DNA of 64,000 nucleotides from Fagopyrum homotropicum. Lineage: Eukaryota > Streptophyta > Magnoliopsida > Caryophyllales > Polygonaceae. The notes beneath the pieces were generated by a model. It made no database searches and was not told the origin of the DNA. It saw only the letters and a list, made by a program, of their open reading frames with translations. The stretch covers positions 102,919,994 through 102,983,993 of the forward strand of contig BSWB01000005.1 in the NCBI GenBank assembly GCA_033239125.1, in the 5' to 3' direction. Position numbers and translations under genes: made by a program. Each line of letters opens with the position of its first letter. Position 1 is the first letter of the stretch. Shown here in pieces: positions 11,041-24,138 of the stretch.

Positions 11041-14000
11041 ATGGCACGTACTAGAGCTACGCTAGCTACTGGTCGAGGCAGAGGTCGTCCACCTCTCCCT
11101 CCCGCTGGACCAGGTAGGGGAGGTAGGGCCCCTACAGTTAGAGGACGCGGCCGTGGAGGTAGACCCCCACTAGCCCGAGGTCGAGGTCGAGCTCCACGAG
11201 AGGATCCCCCAGCAGTGATCCTGCCAGAGGCTGGAGTGGAGGAAGTAGCTGAGAGTGTTGGTCCTGAGGTCAGGAATGAGACCGTTGCTAGGTCTGGAGC
11301 ACAGAGAGCACGTTCGACAGAGTCAGGACGTGTTTCCATTGGAGCGACTGAGTACAGAGAGTACCGAGCCTACGTTGAGCGTAGGGAAGAGGCTGCTAGG
11401 ACAGAGAGACTTACCCAGGTACCACCAGTACCGGTTAGATCTGTCTAGGTGACCCAGGAAGCGCCTCAGGTGCCAGTTGTACCTGAGAGGAGAGTTGTGG
11501 CTGATAGAGCGCCTACTGGGACTAGAGCACCAAGGCCAGATGAGTGGTTGAAGGCTTTCAACTCTCAGAAGGTCCCCTCGTATAATGGAGAGATAGGATT
11601 GGAGGTGGAGCATTGGATTGGGCAGGTAGAGACTGCGTTAGAGGCAATACGCTGCCCAGAGGATCGGCAGGTAGACTTGGTGCAGACTTGCTTCACTGGA
11701 GATGCTCATTCCTGGTGGCGGACCATGCGCAGTCGAGTCACCAGTTGGGAGCAGATGAGGAGCATTGTTAGAGACAGATACTGCCCTGTTTCGTTGAGGA
11801 GAGAGAAATTCCAGGACTTCATTGAGGCTGGATTTGAGGACGTCCCGATCGCTGCTGCCATCAAGAAGTTCCAGAAGGAACTGACACTGCTTGGACCAGC
11901 TGCACCTCTTGAGGAGCAGCATGTCTACCTCTTTTCTCGGAGATTGAGAGAGAGTACCCGTTCCTATCTGGCAGGATTTCGTTGTGAGACTCTGTCAGAC
12001 TATCAGGATAGAGCATCTGCTTATGAGAGAGACAGACCAGTGTCGAGGAGAGCTGCTCAGTCAGACAGGCCGGATAAGCGGCAGAGGACAGGTTATGCTA
12101 GTGGTAGTTCAGGAGTAGCTGCTTTTGGACGGGGACAGACTCAGGGGCGACAGAGTCATACAGCTACTGGTCAGACTTCAGCTGGTGGCTTGCAGTGCCA
12201 CAACTGCAATAGCTATGGGCATATCCGATCAAACTGCACGAAGCCAGCAGTGACTTGCTTCCAGTGCGGTAAGATTGGACATAGAGCTGCCTTCTGCCGT
12301 CAGGGCAAGGCTCCATCTCAGCAGGGTTCTTCTCCTGCAGGCTTATCAGGGAGTGTACAGAGACCGCCACAGTATCGGACTCCTAGTCAGCAGCAGCAGT
12401 ACAGAGCTCCTAGTCAGCAGCAGCAGTACAGAGCTCCTAGTCAGCAACAGTCTTACCGGGCTCCAGGACACACACCCCCACAGAGTTCTATGCAGGGATC
12501 AGGTCGGGGCAGAGGACGTGGTAGTGTGATTGATACTAGAGGAGTTCAGGCACGAGTGTTTGAGTTGAGAGATGCTGATCAGCCAGATGCACCGACTGCC
12601 ACAGGTACGATCCAGATTCATGACTTACCTGTACGAGTTTTATTTGATACGGGTGCTACACACTCCTTCATATCCGATGCATGCGTAGATAGGTTGTCCT
12701 TAGCTACTGTAGAGGGGATACCTTTTATGATAGGCTTACCTGATGGGAGTAAGGTAAGAGGGACTAGAGAGATCTTTGGATGTCCTGTTCGCATGGGAGA
12801 TCGAGACTGGCTAGTTAATTTTCTAGTCATGCCCTTAGCTCATGAGGATGTCATTTTAGGGATAGACTGGATGAGGAAACACGGAGCAGTCTTAGACATT
12901 GGTAAGAGGACAGTGACCGTTGCCACGGAGGAGGGCCATAGGGTAATATTCCGAGGTTGGGACCTCGGAAAGTCAGGTACAGTTATCAGTGCAGTGAGAG
13001 CAGCGAGACTGATAGCCCAGGGTTGCGAAGCCTTCTAGTGTTATGCCATGAAGGAAAGCAAGAGCCTGACTATAGAGGAGATACCTGTTGCATGCGAGTT
13101 TGCAGAGGTATTCAGTGACGACCTGCCAGGGCTACCCCCACAGAGGAGCGTTGATTTCAGCATTGACTTGGAGCCGGACACGAGACCTATCTCGAAGGCC
13201 CCATACCGTATGGCACCTATAGAGCTGCTTGAGCTGAAGAAGCAGTTAGAGGAGCTAGCAGAGAAGGGTTTTATACGCCCCAGTGTGTCTCCTTGGGGTG
13301 CGCCAGTGTTGTTTGTGAAGAAGAAGGACGGATCGATGAGGTTGTGCATAGACTACAGAGAGTTGAACAAGGTGACCATCAAGAACAAGTACCCACTGCC
13401 ACGCATAGATGACCTGTTGGATCAGTTGCATGGAGCGTCTGTGTTCTCGAGGATAGACTTGAGGTCAGGTTACCACCAGTTGAGGGTGAGAGATCAGGAC
13501 ATACCTAAGACGGCATTCCGGACTAGGTATGGTCATTATGAGTTCGTAGTGATGCCATTCGGGCTCACTAATGCACCAGCGGTGTTCATGGAGTTGATGA
13601 ATGGGATATTCATTGACTTCTTAGACCAGTTTGTAGTGGTCTTCATTGACGACATCCTAGTCTACTCTAGGAGTCGGGAGGAGCATGCCGGACACTTGAG
13701 GACAGTACTGCAGATTCTACAGGATAGCCAGCTGTATACTAAGCTATCCAAGTGTGAGTTTTGGATGTCAAAGGTGGCTTTCTTAGGACACGTGGTGACT
13801 GCTGAGGGTATTAAGGTCGATCCGGCGAAGATCGAGTCAGTATCTTCTTGGCAACCTCCTAAGAATGTTAAGGAGGTTCGCAGCTTTCTAGGTTTAGCAG
13901 GTTACTACCGCCGGTTTGTGGAAGGGTTCTCTTTGATTGCCCGACCACTTACTTGTCTTCTGAGGAAGACCACTCGGTTTGTCTGGTCTGAGCCGTGTCA

Positions 14001-15999
14001 GCAGAGTTTTGAGGAGCTGAAGAGGAGATTGACGTCCGCTCCGATTTTAGCACAGCCTGAGGGTATTGATGACTTTGTGGTGTACAGCGATGCATCCAAG
14101 CTGGGCTTGGGGTGTGTTTTGATGCAGAGGGGTAAAGTCATAGCCTATGCGTCTCGACAGTTGAAGACGTATGAGGAAAACTACCCCACACATGATCTAG
14201 AGTTGGCTGCAGTAGTCCATGCTCTTAAGATCTGGCGTCACTATCTCTATGGAGCGACATGTCAGATCTTTACAGACCACAAGAGTCTAAAGTACATATT
14301 CACTCAGAGGGAGTTGAATAACCGCTAGAGGCGGTGGTTAGAGTTGATCAAGGACTTCGACCTTGAGATCCTTTACCACCCCGGAAAGGCGAATGTGGTA
14401 GCTGATGCGTTGAGCCGGAAGACGCCTAGAGAGAGGGCGATAGCCCGGTTGACAGTACAGCCACAGTTGTAGAGGGACTTGGCTTGGTTGGAGATAGAGG
14501 TTCAGTTTCCCGATACCGATGGTCAGTTGTCTACCATGGAGTTACTTCCTGATCTATTGGATGAGATCCGACAGAAGCAGGAGACTTGCCCCACATTGAT
14601 CAGGATCCGAGACAGGATGTCTCGAGATGAGGCCCCACAATTTACTATTGGTGCAGATGGAGTGATGAGACGTCAGGATCGCGTTTGTGTACCGTTAGAC
14701 AGTGAGTTGAGACAGAGGATACTAGGTGAGGCTCATGCTACCCCATACTCAGTACATCCTGGAGCGAGTAAGATGTACAAGGATGTGAGACGGTCCTTTT
14801 GGTGGGGTGGGTTGAAGCCCGATGTGACTCGATATGTAGCTCAGTGCGCGACCTGCCAGCAGGTCAAGATTGAGCACCGTAGGTCTGGAGGAGAGCTCCA
14901 CCCACTTCCAGTACCACAGTGGAAGTGGGAGGACATATCTATGGATTTTGTCACTGGTTTGAGACTCAGCAGAGGATTTGATGCTATTTGGGTAGTGGTA
15001 GACCGCCTGACGAAGACCGCACGTTTCATTCCGATTAAGGAAACGTGGCCGGTGAGTCATCTGGCTGAGGAGTTCACCAGGCACATTGTGAGACTCCATG
15101 GGGTACCGAGGACTATTGTCTCTGACAGAGATGGACGTTTTACCTCGAGATTTTGGCAGCAGGTACATACTGCTTTGGGTACGAGTCTCCACTTCACTAC
15201 AGCCTATCACCCACAGACAGACGGACAGTTTGAGCGGACCATTCAGACCTTAGAGGACATGCTTCGGGCGTGTGTACTAGACTGGGGACAGGTATGGCCA
15301 GATCATCTTCCACTGGTAGAGTTTTCGTATAATAATAGCTGGCACGCGTCTATTGAGATGGCTCCTTATGAGGCTTTGTACGGGCGGAGATGTCGTACAC
15401 CATTATGTTGGGATGAGCCCAGCAGAGTTGATGGAGTAGCTCCAGATCAGATACAGGATGACATCGCTCGGATTGCCCTAGTCCGAGAGCGAATGTTAGC
15501 AGCTCAGAGTCGTCAGAAGTCCTACGCCGACAAGAGGCGTCGACCTTTGGAGTTTAGAGTGGGTGCTCAGGTATGGTTGAGAGTGTCACCTACGAGAGGA
15601 GTCAGGCGTTTCGGCATTAAGGGAAAGCTGAGTCCCCGATATGTTGGACCTTTTGAGATCTTAGAGAGAGTTGGAGAGGTGGCCTACAGACTAGCACTAC
15701 CGCCGAGACTAGAGAGTGTCCATCCCGTCTTTCATGTATCTCAGTTGAGAGAGTACATTCCGGATCCGAGACACGTCATCAGCCATGAGGATCTGACCAT
15801 TGAGCCTGACCATACATTTGTAGAGTACCCAGTAGCTGTCTTGGAACGCAGTACCAGACGTCTGCGATCCAAGGAGATACCTATGCTGAGGATCCAGTGG
15901 TCTAGGAGAGGAGCTGATGAGGCCACTTGGGAGACTGAGGAGAGTATTAGACGTAACTACCCCGAGTTCTTGGCGGGGTTAGAGGTTACTTCTGTTTGA
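11041..15999 (+). pseudogene. Tekay-like gag-pol polyprotein, copy 1, with four in-frame amber codons
   Basis: One reading frame of about 1652 codons runs from ATG 11041 to TGA 15997-15999. It is interrupted only by TAG at 11446, 13036, 14326 and 14470. Approximate domains: RG/RP-rich N-terminus (1-60), retrotrans_gag capsid (165-265), two CCHC knuckles (CHNCNSYGHIRSNC about 385, CFQCGKIGHRAAFC about 406), a short Q-rich repeat (YRAPSQQQ, about 440-470), aspartic protease (FDTGATHS about 534), reverse transcriptase with FIDD (about 867), RNase H (SDASKLGLG about 1015), HHCC integrase (1238-1277) with MDF...SDRDGRF...E core, and a C-terminal chromodomain (about 1595-1650). The chromodomain directs integration to heterochromatin in related elements. 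The frame is otherwise intact. I call it inactive unless ambers are read through. Confidence 0.9.
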
Positions 16000-16180
16000 C
16001 GAGTTAGTACTCGGATGTTGTGTTGTTTGACCTTTCAGGTTTTTCATATTGATTTGAGTGATTATGTGACACTTGTTTGTTTGATGCCTGTGTAACCGCA
16101 TGATAGAAAAAAAAAAAAAAAAAAAATGTCGAGAAAACTAAAATATACCGAAAGAAATGTGTGAATAAGGGAAACAATCT

Positions 16181-16211
16181 AAGTTTCGGGACGAAACTTC
16201 TTTTAAGGGGG
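16181..16211 (+). other. 3' stem-loop and polypurine tract, copy 1
   Basis: AAGTTTCG-GGA-CGAAACTT (16181-16199) forms an 8-bp stem just before the polypurine tract AAGGGGG (16205-16211), which primes plus-strand synthesis next to the 3' LTR. The same arrangement is at 24102-24132 in copy 2. A similar motif is common ahead of the LTR in Tekay/Del elements. Confidence 0.75.
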
Positions 16212-16217
16212 CACTGA

Positions 16218-18691
16218 TGTAATAACCGAAAATTTTAAGTTTCCGACGAATGGAAATTAACCAAATTCCGATACGACAATCGTAATTAAATAAATAAATA
16301 AACAAAATAAAGCGAGTTTAAATGTTATCATTTTATGTGACCTTAAATCACATAAAATGATAACACGTATGACCGGAAATAAAGTACACACCTTATAAAT
16401 AAATAAATATATAAATAATAAAATAAAGATAATACAGAATTAATTCCGTATTATACATTTTTCCGTACCTAATTAGAACCCGAGCGAGTAACGAATTCCT
16501 TTTCCGTGCTAATATGAAAGCGGGCCGGATGTGGGCCGCTGCGAGGCCCAATCAGCAGCCCACCTCCTAATTAAACCTAACCCTAATTTCTCCTAATCAA
16601 CCCTCTAATTAACCCCTGCTAATCTTCTGCCGCTCTAATCTCTCGCATTTCATCCGCACGCAACAGCTGCCGCCGGACTCCCTGCCAGTGCCGCAACCAC
16701 CAGCTACCGCCTTCGACCGGAGTCGCCACCGCCGAGTCTGCGCCGCCTCCAGTCGAGTCCGGTGAGTACACTGCCTTCTCCGCTGCCTCTCTTCCCCTCC
16801 TTCGTTTTGTTCGAAACTCACCTACGGGTTCTGTCATTGAAGACGACGACACTGCCACAGCCCTAGCTGCCGCCGAGCAGTGCACGCCATCGTCGACAAC
16901 CCTGCGGCTCGCCAGCCACCACCGCAGCAGATCCGGTAAGCCGCCGCCTCTCCTCCTCGCCATCCTTCTTCTCCGAGTTAAAAATCGTAACTCTCTGCGC
17001 TGTCCTCTTCGGCCGACAGGAACCAACCGCCGCCGCTGCTGCCACCGTACCGTCGCTCCTGACCACCAGTAGCAGACCGAGACACCAGCCTTGCCGCCGG
17101 ACTGCAGCCCCGGTATGATCTCCTCCGGCTCTTCTTTCCCCTTGTATATGCGGGTTTCGGTTGTTGTTGCGAGTTAATACACATGTATATCCGAGTATGA
17201 AATACGTATATATTGGAGAGTGGAATGCGTATATAATCTGAGTTCGAGTACGTATATGGACAATAGATTGGAGGGGTACGGTTATGCAATAAAGTAGGTT
17301 GGTAAGGGTGGTCGTGTGAGCCTAGATAGAGTTGTATATACCGAATATATAAATATACGTATATATATATAAAATGAAATAAAAGTGTACATAAGTGTTT
17401 TAAGTTATACATGTAGATCGATATATATAAATCTACTCTTAGGAGTTGAGTTGGATAATTTATAAAATATGTGAACCTATATATATATATATCTAAATAT
17501 CTAAGAGTTACGGATGTTATATTTTTGGAAGGAAGGTTAGTATGAATGGAAGTATGTATATATATATATATACAGATACATAGATATATATATAAGATTA
17601 GTTAATACCCGAAAATGAAGTAATGTAATCCGAGATGACGAGTGGACGAGATTAATTTTTAGAACCTTAGTAAACCGTTTTGGAGATAATCCTAGAGTAG
17701 AAAAATGTTCCAAAAGAAATATGAGAGGTCAAGAAGCGACCGGAGAAGTATTTATACTAAGGGTAAAACGGTCTTTTACCGTATGAGAATCGTCCTTTCC
17801 GTAAATCCTTCGCATGAGGTTGGACATTGAGATGTGATTTTGATACACATGCCTTCATTGACAGGCACTTGAGTTACCACGAGTACGGACTATCTGAGGA
17901 GTGTTAGAGTGTTTTGACTCAGGTAAGTCCTTGCGACTTACTTAGCCAGTTTCTGAATGTTAGTTGAGTGATAGTAGTGGTGTGTGCTATTGCTTGATTT
18001 AATAATAATCACTTGCTAGGACAACTGTTTTTACGTTTAAGGCCCAAGTGTATGTATAACGGGCCGTGACATCACTGCCCAGCTCTGACAGGAGACTGGG
18101 AGGTTCTCTATACCCAGACCATACAGGTACAAGGTGAGGTGCATCGGATCCATTCCTGATGGTTACACGGGGGCGGAGGCGAGGTTTGGGAATCCCTCGT
18201 GTCACAAAATAAGTATCACTAGAGTGAATGAGTAAATTAAAGCAAGATAATAAAACGGACTTGTTTGAAAGTATGCTGAGTGTTTATGTTTATCTGAGTG
18301 TGTTTGTGCTGCTATTATTCTGCTAATATTTAGATAACTAGCTAACGGTTCTTCTGGTTGTTGTTTTAGATTTACCGCAGGTTAGATCAGCAGCTGAGTG
18401 ATCCGGAAGTAGTGGTCAGCCGGGTCTCCGTACTCCTTAGAGCGGGGTTGGGGTTGTTTTGTCTTTCCTTTATTTTGGTTAAGACAATTGTTATTTTCTT
18501 CTGTTTAAGTACCGTAGGCTGCTAGACAGTGTTGCATTCATTACTCTAAAAACATGGTTTTTATGAATTTCGGTTTCTTTATTTGTGTCTTGTTGCAAGA
18601 TCCTAGTATTGTTGTTGTCAAACTGAGGTCGGGACCCATTGTGAGGTCCTAACCAGTAATACTCCGAGTTCTGAGAATTCGGGGTGTTACA
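16218..18691 (+). repeat. Tekay-like LTR, copy 2
   Basis: Near-identical to copy 1. It acts as 3' LTR of unit 1 and 5' LTR of unit 2. Differences seen by eye include TATAAATAAATA instead of TATAAAAAAATA near 16397, and a C-to-T at about 16473. Confidence 0.9.
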
Positions 18692-18694
18692 ACA

Positions 18695-18706
18695 TGGTAT
18701 CAAAGC
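18695..18706 (+). other. Primer-binding site, copy 2, with one mismatch
   Basis: TGGTATCAAAGC: G-to-A at the ninth base compared with copy 1. Copy 3 (26616-26627) has the same change. Confidence 0.9.
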
Positions 18707-18960
18707 TCTAGGTTGGCAACAATGGCACTTGAAATCTTTTGAAAGACCGAATAAATTTTAAGCAGAACCCGAAAAGGGATTTGAGTTTTAAAAAGAAAAT
18801 TTTTGGTTTAAATGCATGCATAGTCTGGTTGGGAATAGAAAAGTACGGCTGACCACCACTACTACCGCGGATCTCAGTATGCTTAGTTGGACTTTAGGTT
18901 ACTGTAGTTAGACTTTTGGACTTTCAGCTAGTAGTAATTATAGTTTTTATTCTTGCACAG

Positions 18961-21900
18961 ATGGCACGTACTAGAGCTACGCTAGCTACTGGTCGAGGCA
19001 GAGGTCGTCCACCTCTCCCTCCCGCTGGACCAGGTAGGGGAGGTAGGGCCCCTACAGTTAGAGGACGCGGCCGTGGAGGTAGACCCCCACTAGCCCGAGG
19101 TCGAGGTCGAGCTCCACGAGAGGATCCCCCAGCAGTGATCCTGCCAGAGGCTGGAGTGGAGGAAGTAGCTGAGAGTGTTGGTCCTGAGGTCAGGAATGAG
19201 ACCGTTGCTAGGTCTGGAGCACAGAGAGCACGTTCGACAGAGTCAGGACGTGTTTCCATTGGAGCGACTGAGTACAGAGAGTACCGAGCCTACGTTGAGC
19301 GTAGGGAAGAGGCTGCTAGGACAGAGAGACTTACCCAGGTACCACCAGTACCGGTTAGATCTGTCTAGGTGACCCAGGAAGCGCCTCAGGTGCCAGTTGT
19401 ACCTGAGAGGAGAGTTGTGGCTGATAGAGCGCCTACTGGGACTAGAGCACCAAGGCCAGATGAGTGGTTGAAGGCTTTCAACTCTCAGAAGGTCCCCTCG
19501 TATAATGGAGAGATAGGATTGGAGGTGGAGCATTGGATTGGGCAGGTAGAGACTGCGTTAGAGGCAATACGCTGCCCAGAGGATCGGCAGGTAGACTTGG
19601 TGCAGACTTGCTTCACTGGAGATGCTCATTCCTGGTGGCGGACCATGCGCAGTCGAGTCACCAGTTGGGAGCAGATGAGGAGCATTGTTAGAGACAGATA
19701 CTGCCCTGTTTCGTTGAGGAGAGAGAAATTCCAGGACTTCATTGAGGCTGGATTTGAGGACGTCCCGATCGCTGCTGCCATCAAGAAGTTCCAGAAGGAA
19801 CTGACACTGCTTGGACCAGCTGCACCTCTTGAGGAGCAGCATGTCTACCTCTTTTCTCGGAGATTGAGAGAGAGTACCCGTTCCTATCTGGCAGGATTTC
19901 GTTGTGAGACTCTGTCAGACTATCAGGATAGAGCATCTGCTTATGAGAGAGACAGACCAGTGTCGAGGAGAGCTGCTCAGTCAGACAGGCCGGATAAGCG
20001 GCAGAGGACAGGTTATGCTAGTGGTAGTTCAGGAGTAGCTGCTTTTGGACGGGGACAGACTCAGGGGCGACAGAGTCATACAGCTACTGGTCAGACTTCA
20101 GCTGGTGGCTTGCAGTGCCACAACTGCAATAGCTATGGGCATATCCGATCAAACTGCACGAAGCCAGCAGTGACTTGCTTCCAGTGCGGTAAGATTGGAC
20201 ATAGAGCTGCCTTCTGCCGTCAGGGCAAGGCTCCATCTCAGCAGGGTTCTTCTCCTGCAGGCTTATCAGGGAGTGTACAGAGACCGCCACAGTATCGGAC
20301 TCCTAGTCAGCAGCAGCAGTACAGAGCTCCTAGTCAGCAGCAGCAGTACAGAGCTCCTAGTCAGCAACAGTCTTACCGGGCTCCAGGACACACACCCCCA
20401 CAGAGTTCTATGCAGGGATCAGGTCGGGGCAGAGGACGTGGTAGTGTGATTGATACTAGAGGAGTTCAGGCACGAGTGTTTGAGTTGAGAGATGCTGATC
20501 AGCCAGATGCACCGACTGCCACAGGTACGATCCAGATTCATGACTTACCTGTACGAGTTTTATTTGATACGGGTGCTACACACTCCTTCATATCCGATGC
20601 ATGCGTAGATAGGTTGTCCTTAGCTACTGTAGAGGGGATACCTTTTATGATAGGCTTACCTGATGGGAGTAAGGTAAGAGGGACTAGAGAGATCTTTGGA
20701 TGTCCTGTTCGCATGGGAGATCGAGACTGGCTAGTTAATTTTCTAGTCATGCCCTTAGCTCATGAGGATGTCATTTTAGGGATAGACTGGATGAGGAAAC
20801 ACGGAGCAGTCTTAGACATTGGTAAGAGGACAGTGACCGTTGCCACGGAGGAGGGCCATAGGGTAATATTCCGAGGTTGGGACCTCGGAAAGTCAGGTAC
20901 AGTTATCAGTGCAGTGAGAGCAGCGAGACTGATAGCCCAGGGTTGCGAAGCCTTCTAGTGTTATGCCATGAAGGAAAGCAAGAGCCTGACTATAGAGGAG
21001 ATACCTGTTGCATGCGAGTTTGCAGAGGTATTCAGTGACGACCTGCCAGGGCTACCCCCACAGAGGAGCGTTGATTTCAGCATTGACTTGGAGCCGGACA
21101 CGAGACCTATCTCGAAGGCCCCATACCGTATGGCACCTATAGAGCTGCTTGAGCTGAAGAAGCAGTTAGAGGAGCTAGCAGAGAAGGGTTTTATACGCCC
21201 CAGTGTGTCTCCTTGGGGTGCGCCAGTGTTGTTTGTGAAGAAGAAGGACGGATCGATGAGGTTGTGCATAGACTACAGAGAGTTGAACAAGGTGACCATC
21301 AAGAACAAGTACCCACTGCCACGCATAGATGACCTGTTGGATCAGTTGCATGGAGCGTCTGTGTTCTCGAGGATAGACTTGAGGTCAGGTTACCACCAGT
21401 TGAGGGTGAGAGATCAGGACATACCTAAGACGGCATTCCGGACTAGGTATGGTCATTATGAGTTCGTAGTGATGCCATTCGGGCTCACTAATGCACCAGC
21501 GGTGTTCATGGAGTTGATGAATGGGATATTCATTGACTTCTTAGACCAGTTTGTAGTGGTCTTCATTGACGACATCCTAGTCTACTCTAGGAGTCGGGAG
21601 GAGCATGCCGGACACTTGAGGACAGTACTGCAGATTCTACAGGATAGCCAGCTGTATACTAAGCTATCCAAGTGTGAGTTTTGGATGTCAAAGGTGGCTT
21701 TCTTAGGACACGTGGTGACTGCTGAGGGTATTAAGGTCGATCCGGCGAAGATCGAGTCAGTATCTTCTTGGCAACCTCCTAAGAATGTTAAGGAGGTTCG
21801 CAGCTTTCTAGGTTTAGCAGGTTACTACCGCCGGTTTGTGGAAGGGTTCTCTTTGATTGCCCGACCACTTACTTGTCTTCTGAGGAAGACCACTCGGTTT

Positions 21901-23919
21901 GTCTGGTCTGAGCCGTGTCAGCAGAGTTTTGAGGAGCTGAAGAGGAGATTGACGTCCGCTCCGATTTTAGCACAGCCTGAGGGTATTGATGACTTTGTGG
22001 TGTACAGCGATGCATCCAAGCTGGGCTTGGGGTGTGTTTTGATGCAGAGGGGTAAAGTCATAGCCTATGCGTCTCGACAGTTGAAGACGTATGAGGAAAA
22101 CTACCCCACACATGATCTAGAGTTGGCTGCAGTAGTCCATGCTCTTAAGATCTGGCGTCACTATCTCTATGGAGCGACATGTCAGATCTTTACAGACCAC
22201 AAGAGTCTAAAGTACATATTCACTCAGAGGGAGTTGAATAACCGCTAGAGGCGGTGGTTAGAGTTGATCAAGGACTTCGACCTTGAGATCCTTTACCACC
22301 CCGGAAAGGCGAATGTGGTAGCTGATGCGTTGAGCCGGAAGACGCCTAGAGAGAGGGCGATAGCCCGGTTGACAGTACAGCCACAGTTGTAGAGGGACTT
22401 GGCTTGGTTGGAGATAGAGGTTCAGTTTCCCGATACCGATGGTCAGTTGTCTACCATGGAGTTACTTCCTGATCTATTGGATGAGATCCGACAGAAGCAG
22501 GAGACTTGCCCCACATTGATCAGGATCCGAGACAGGATGTCTCGAGATGAGGCCCCACAATTTACTATTGGTGCAGATGGAGTGATGAGACGTCAGGATC
22601 GCGTTTGTGTACCGTTAGACAGTGAGTTGAGACAGAGGATACTAGGTGAGGCTCATGCTACCCCATACTCAGTACATCCTGGAGCGAGTAAGATGTACAA
22701 GGATGTGAGACGGTCCTTTTGGTGGGGTGGGTTGAAGCCCGATGTGACTCGATATGTAGCTCAGTGCGCGACCTGCCAGCAGGTCAAGATTGAGCACCGT
22801 AGGTCTGGAGGAGAGCTCCACCCACTTCCAGTACCACAGTGGAAGTGGGAGGACATATCTATGGATTTTGTCACTGGTTTGAGACTCAGCAGAGGATTTG
22901 ATGCTATTTGGGTAGTGGTAGACCGCCTGACGAAGACCGCACGTTTCATTCCGATTAAGGAAACGTGGCCGGTGAGTCATCTGGCTGAGGAGTTCACCAG
23001 GCACATTGTGAGACTCCATGGGGTACCGAGGACTATTGTCTCTGACAGAGATGGACGTTTTACCTCGAGATTTTGGCAGCAGGTACATACTGCTTTGGGT
23101 ACGAGTCTCCACTTCACTACAGCCTATCACCCACAGACAGACGGACAGTTTGAGCGGACCATTCAGACCTTAGAGGACATGCTTCGGGCGTGTGTACTAG
23201 ACTGGGGACAGGTATGGCCAGATCATCTTCCACTGGTAGAGTTTTCGTATAATAATAGCTGGCACGCGTCTATTGAGATGGCTCCTTATGAGGCTTTGTA
23301 CGGGCGGAGATGTCGTACACCATTATGTTGGGATGAGCCCAGCAGAGTTGATGGAGTAGCTCCAGATCAGATACAGGATGACATCGCTCGGATTGCCCTA
23401 GTCCGAGAGCGAATGTTAGCAGCTCAGAGTCGTCAGAAGTCCTACGCCGACAAGAGGCGTCGACCTTTGGAGTTTAGAGTGGGTGCTCAGGTATGGTTGA
23501 GAGTGTCACCTACGAGAGGAGTCAGGCGTTTCGGCATTAAGGGAAAGCTGAGTCCCCGATATGTTGGACCTTTTGAGATCTTAGAGAGAGTTGGAGAGGT
23601 GGCCTACAGACTAGCACTACCGCCGAGACTAGAGAGTGTCCATCCCGTCTTTCATGTATCTCAGTTGAGAGAGTACATTCCGGATCCGAGACACGTCATC
23701 AGCCATGAGGATCTGACCATTGAGCCTGACCATACATTTGTAGAGTACCCAGTAGCTGTCTTGGAACGCAGTACCAGACGTCTGCGATCCAAGGAGATAC
23801 CTATGCTGAGGATCCAGTGGTCTAGGAGAGGAGCTGATGAGGCCACTTGGGAGACTGAGGAGAGTATTAGACGTAACTACCCCGAGTTCTTGGCGGGGTT
23901 AGAGGTTACTTCTGTTTGA
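18961..23919 (+). pseudogene. Tekay-like gag-pol polyprotein, copy 2, same four amber codons
   Basis: Translation is identical to copy 1 in every segment compared, including TAG codons at 19366, 20956, 22246 and 22390 and the final TGA at 23917-23919. Domain order is the same as in copy 1 (gag, two zinc knuckles, protease, RT, RNase H, integrase, chromodomain). Sharing all four stops means copies 1 and 2 descend from an already interrupted unit. Confidence 0.9.
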
Positions 23920-24101
23920 CGAGTTAGTACTCGGATGTTGTGTTGTTTGACCTTTCAGGTTTTTCATATTGATTTGAGTGATTATGTGACACTTGTTTGT
24001 TTGATGCCTGTGTAACCGCATGATAGAAAACAAAAAAAAAAAAAAAATGTCGAGAAAACTAAAATATACCGAAAGAAATGTGTGAATAAGGGAAACAATC
24101 T

Positions 24102-24132
24102 AAGTTTCGGGACGAAACTTCTTTTAAGGGGG
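24102..24132 (+). other. 3' stem-loop and polypurine tract, copy 2
   Basis: Same 8-bp stem (24102-24120) and AAGGGGG tract (24126-24132) as in copy 1. The A-rich run upstream is one base longer and contains a C, which explains the 7921-bp second period. Confidence 0.75.
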
Positions 24133-24138
24133 CACTGA

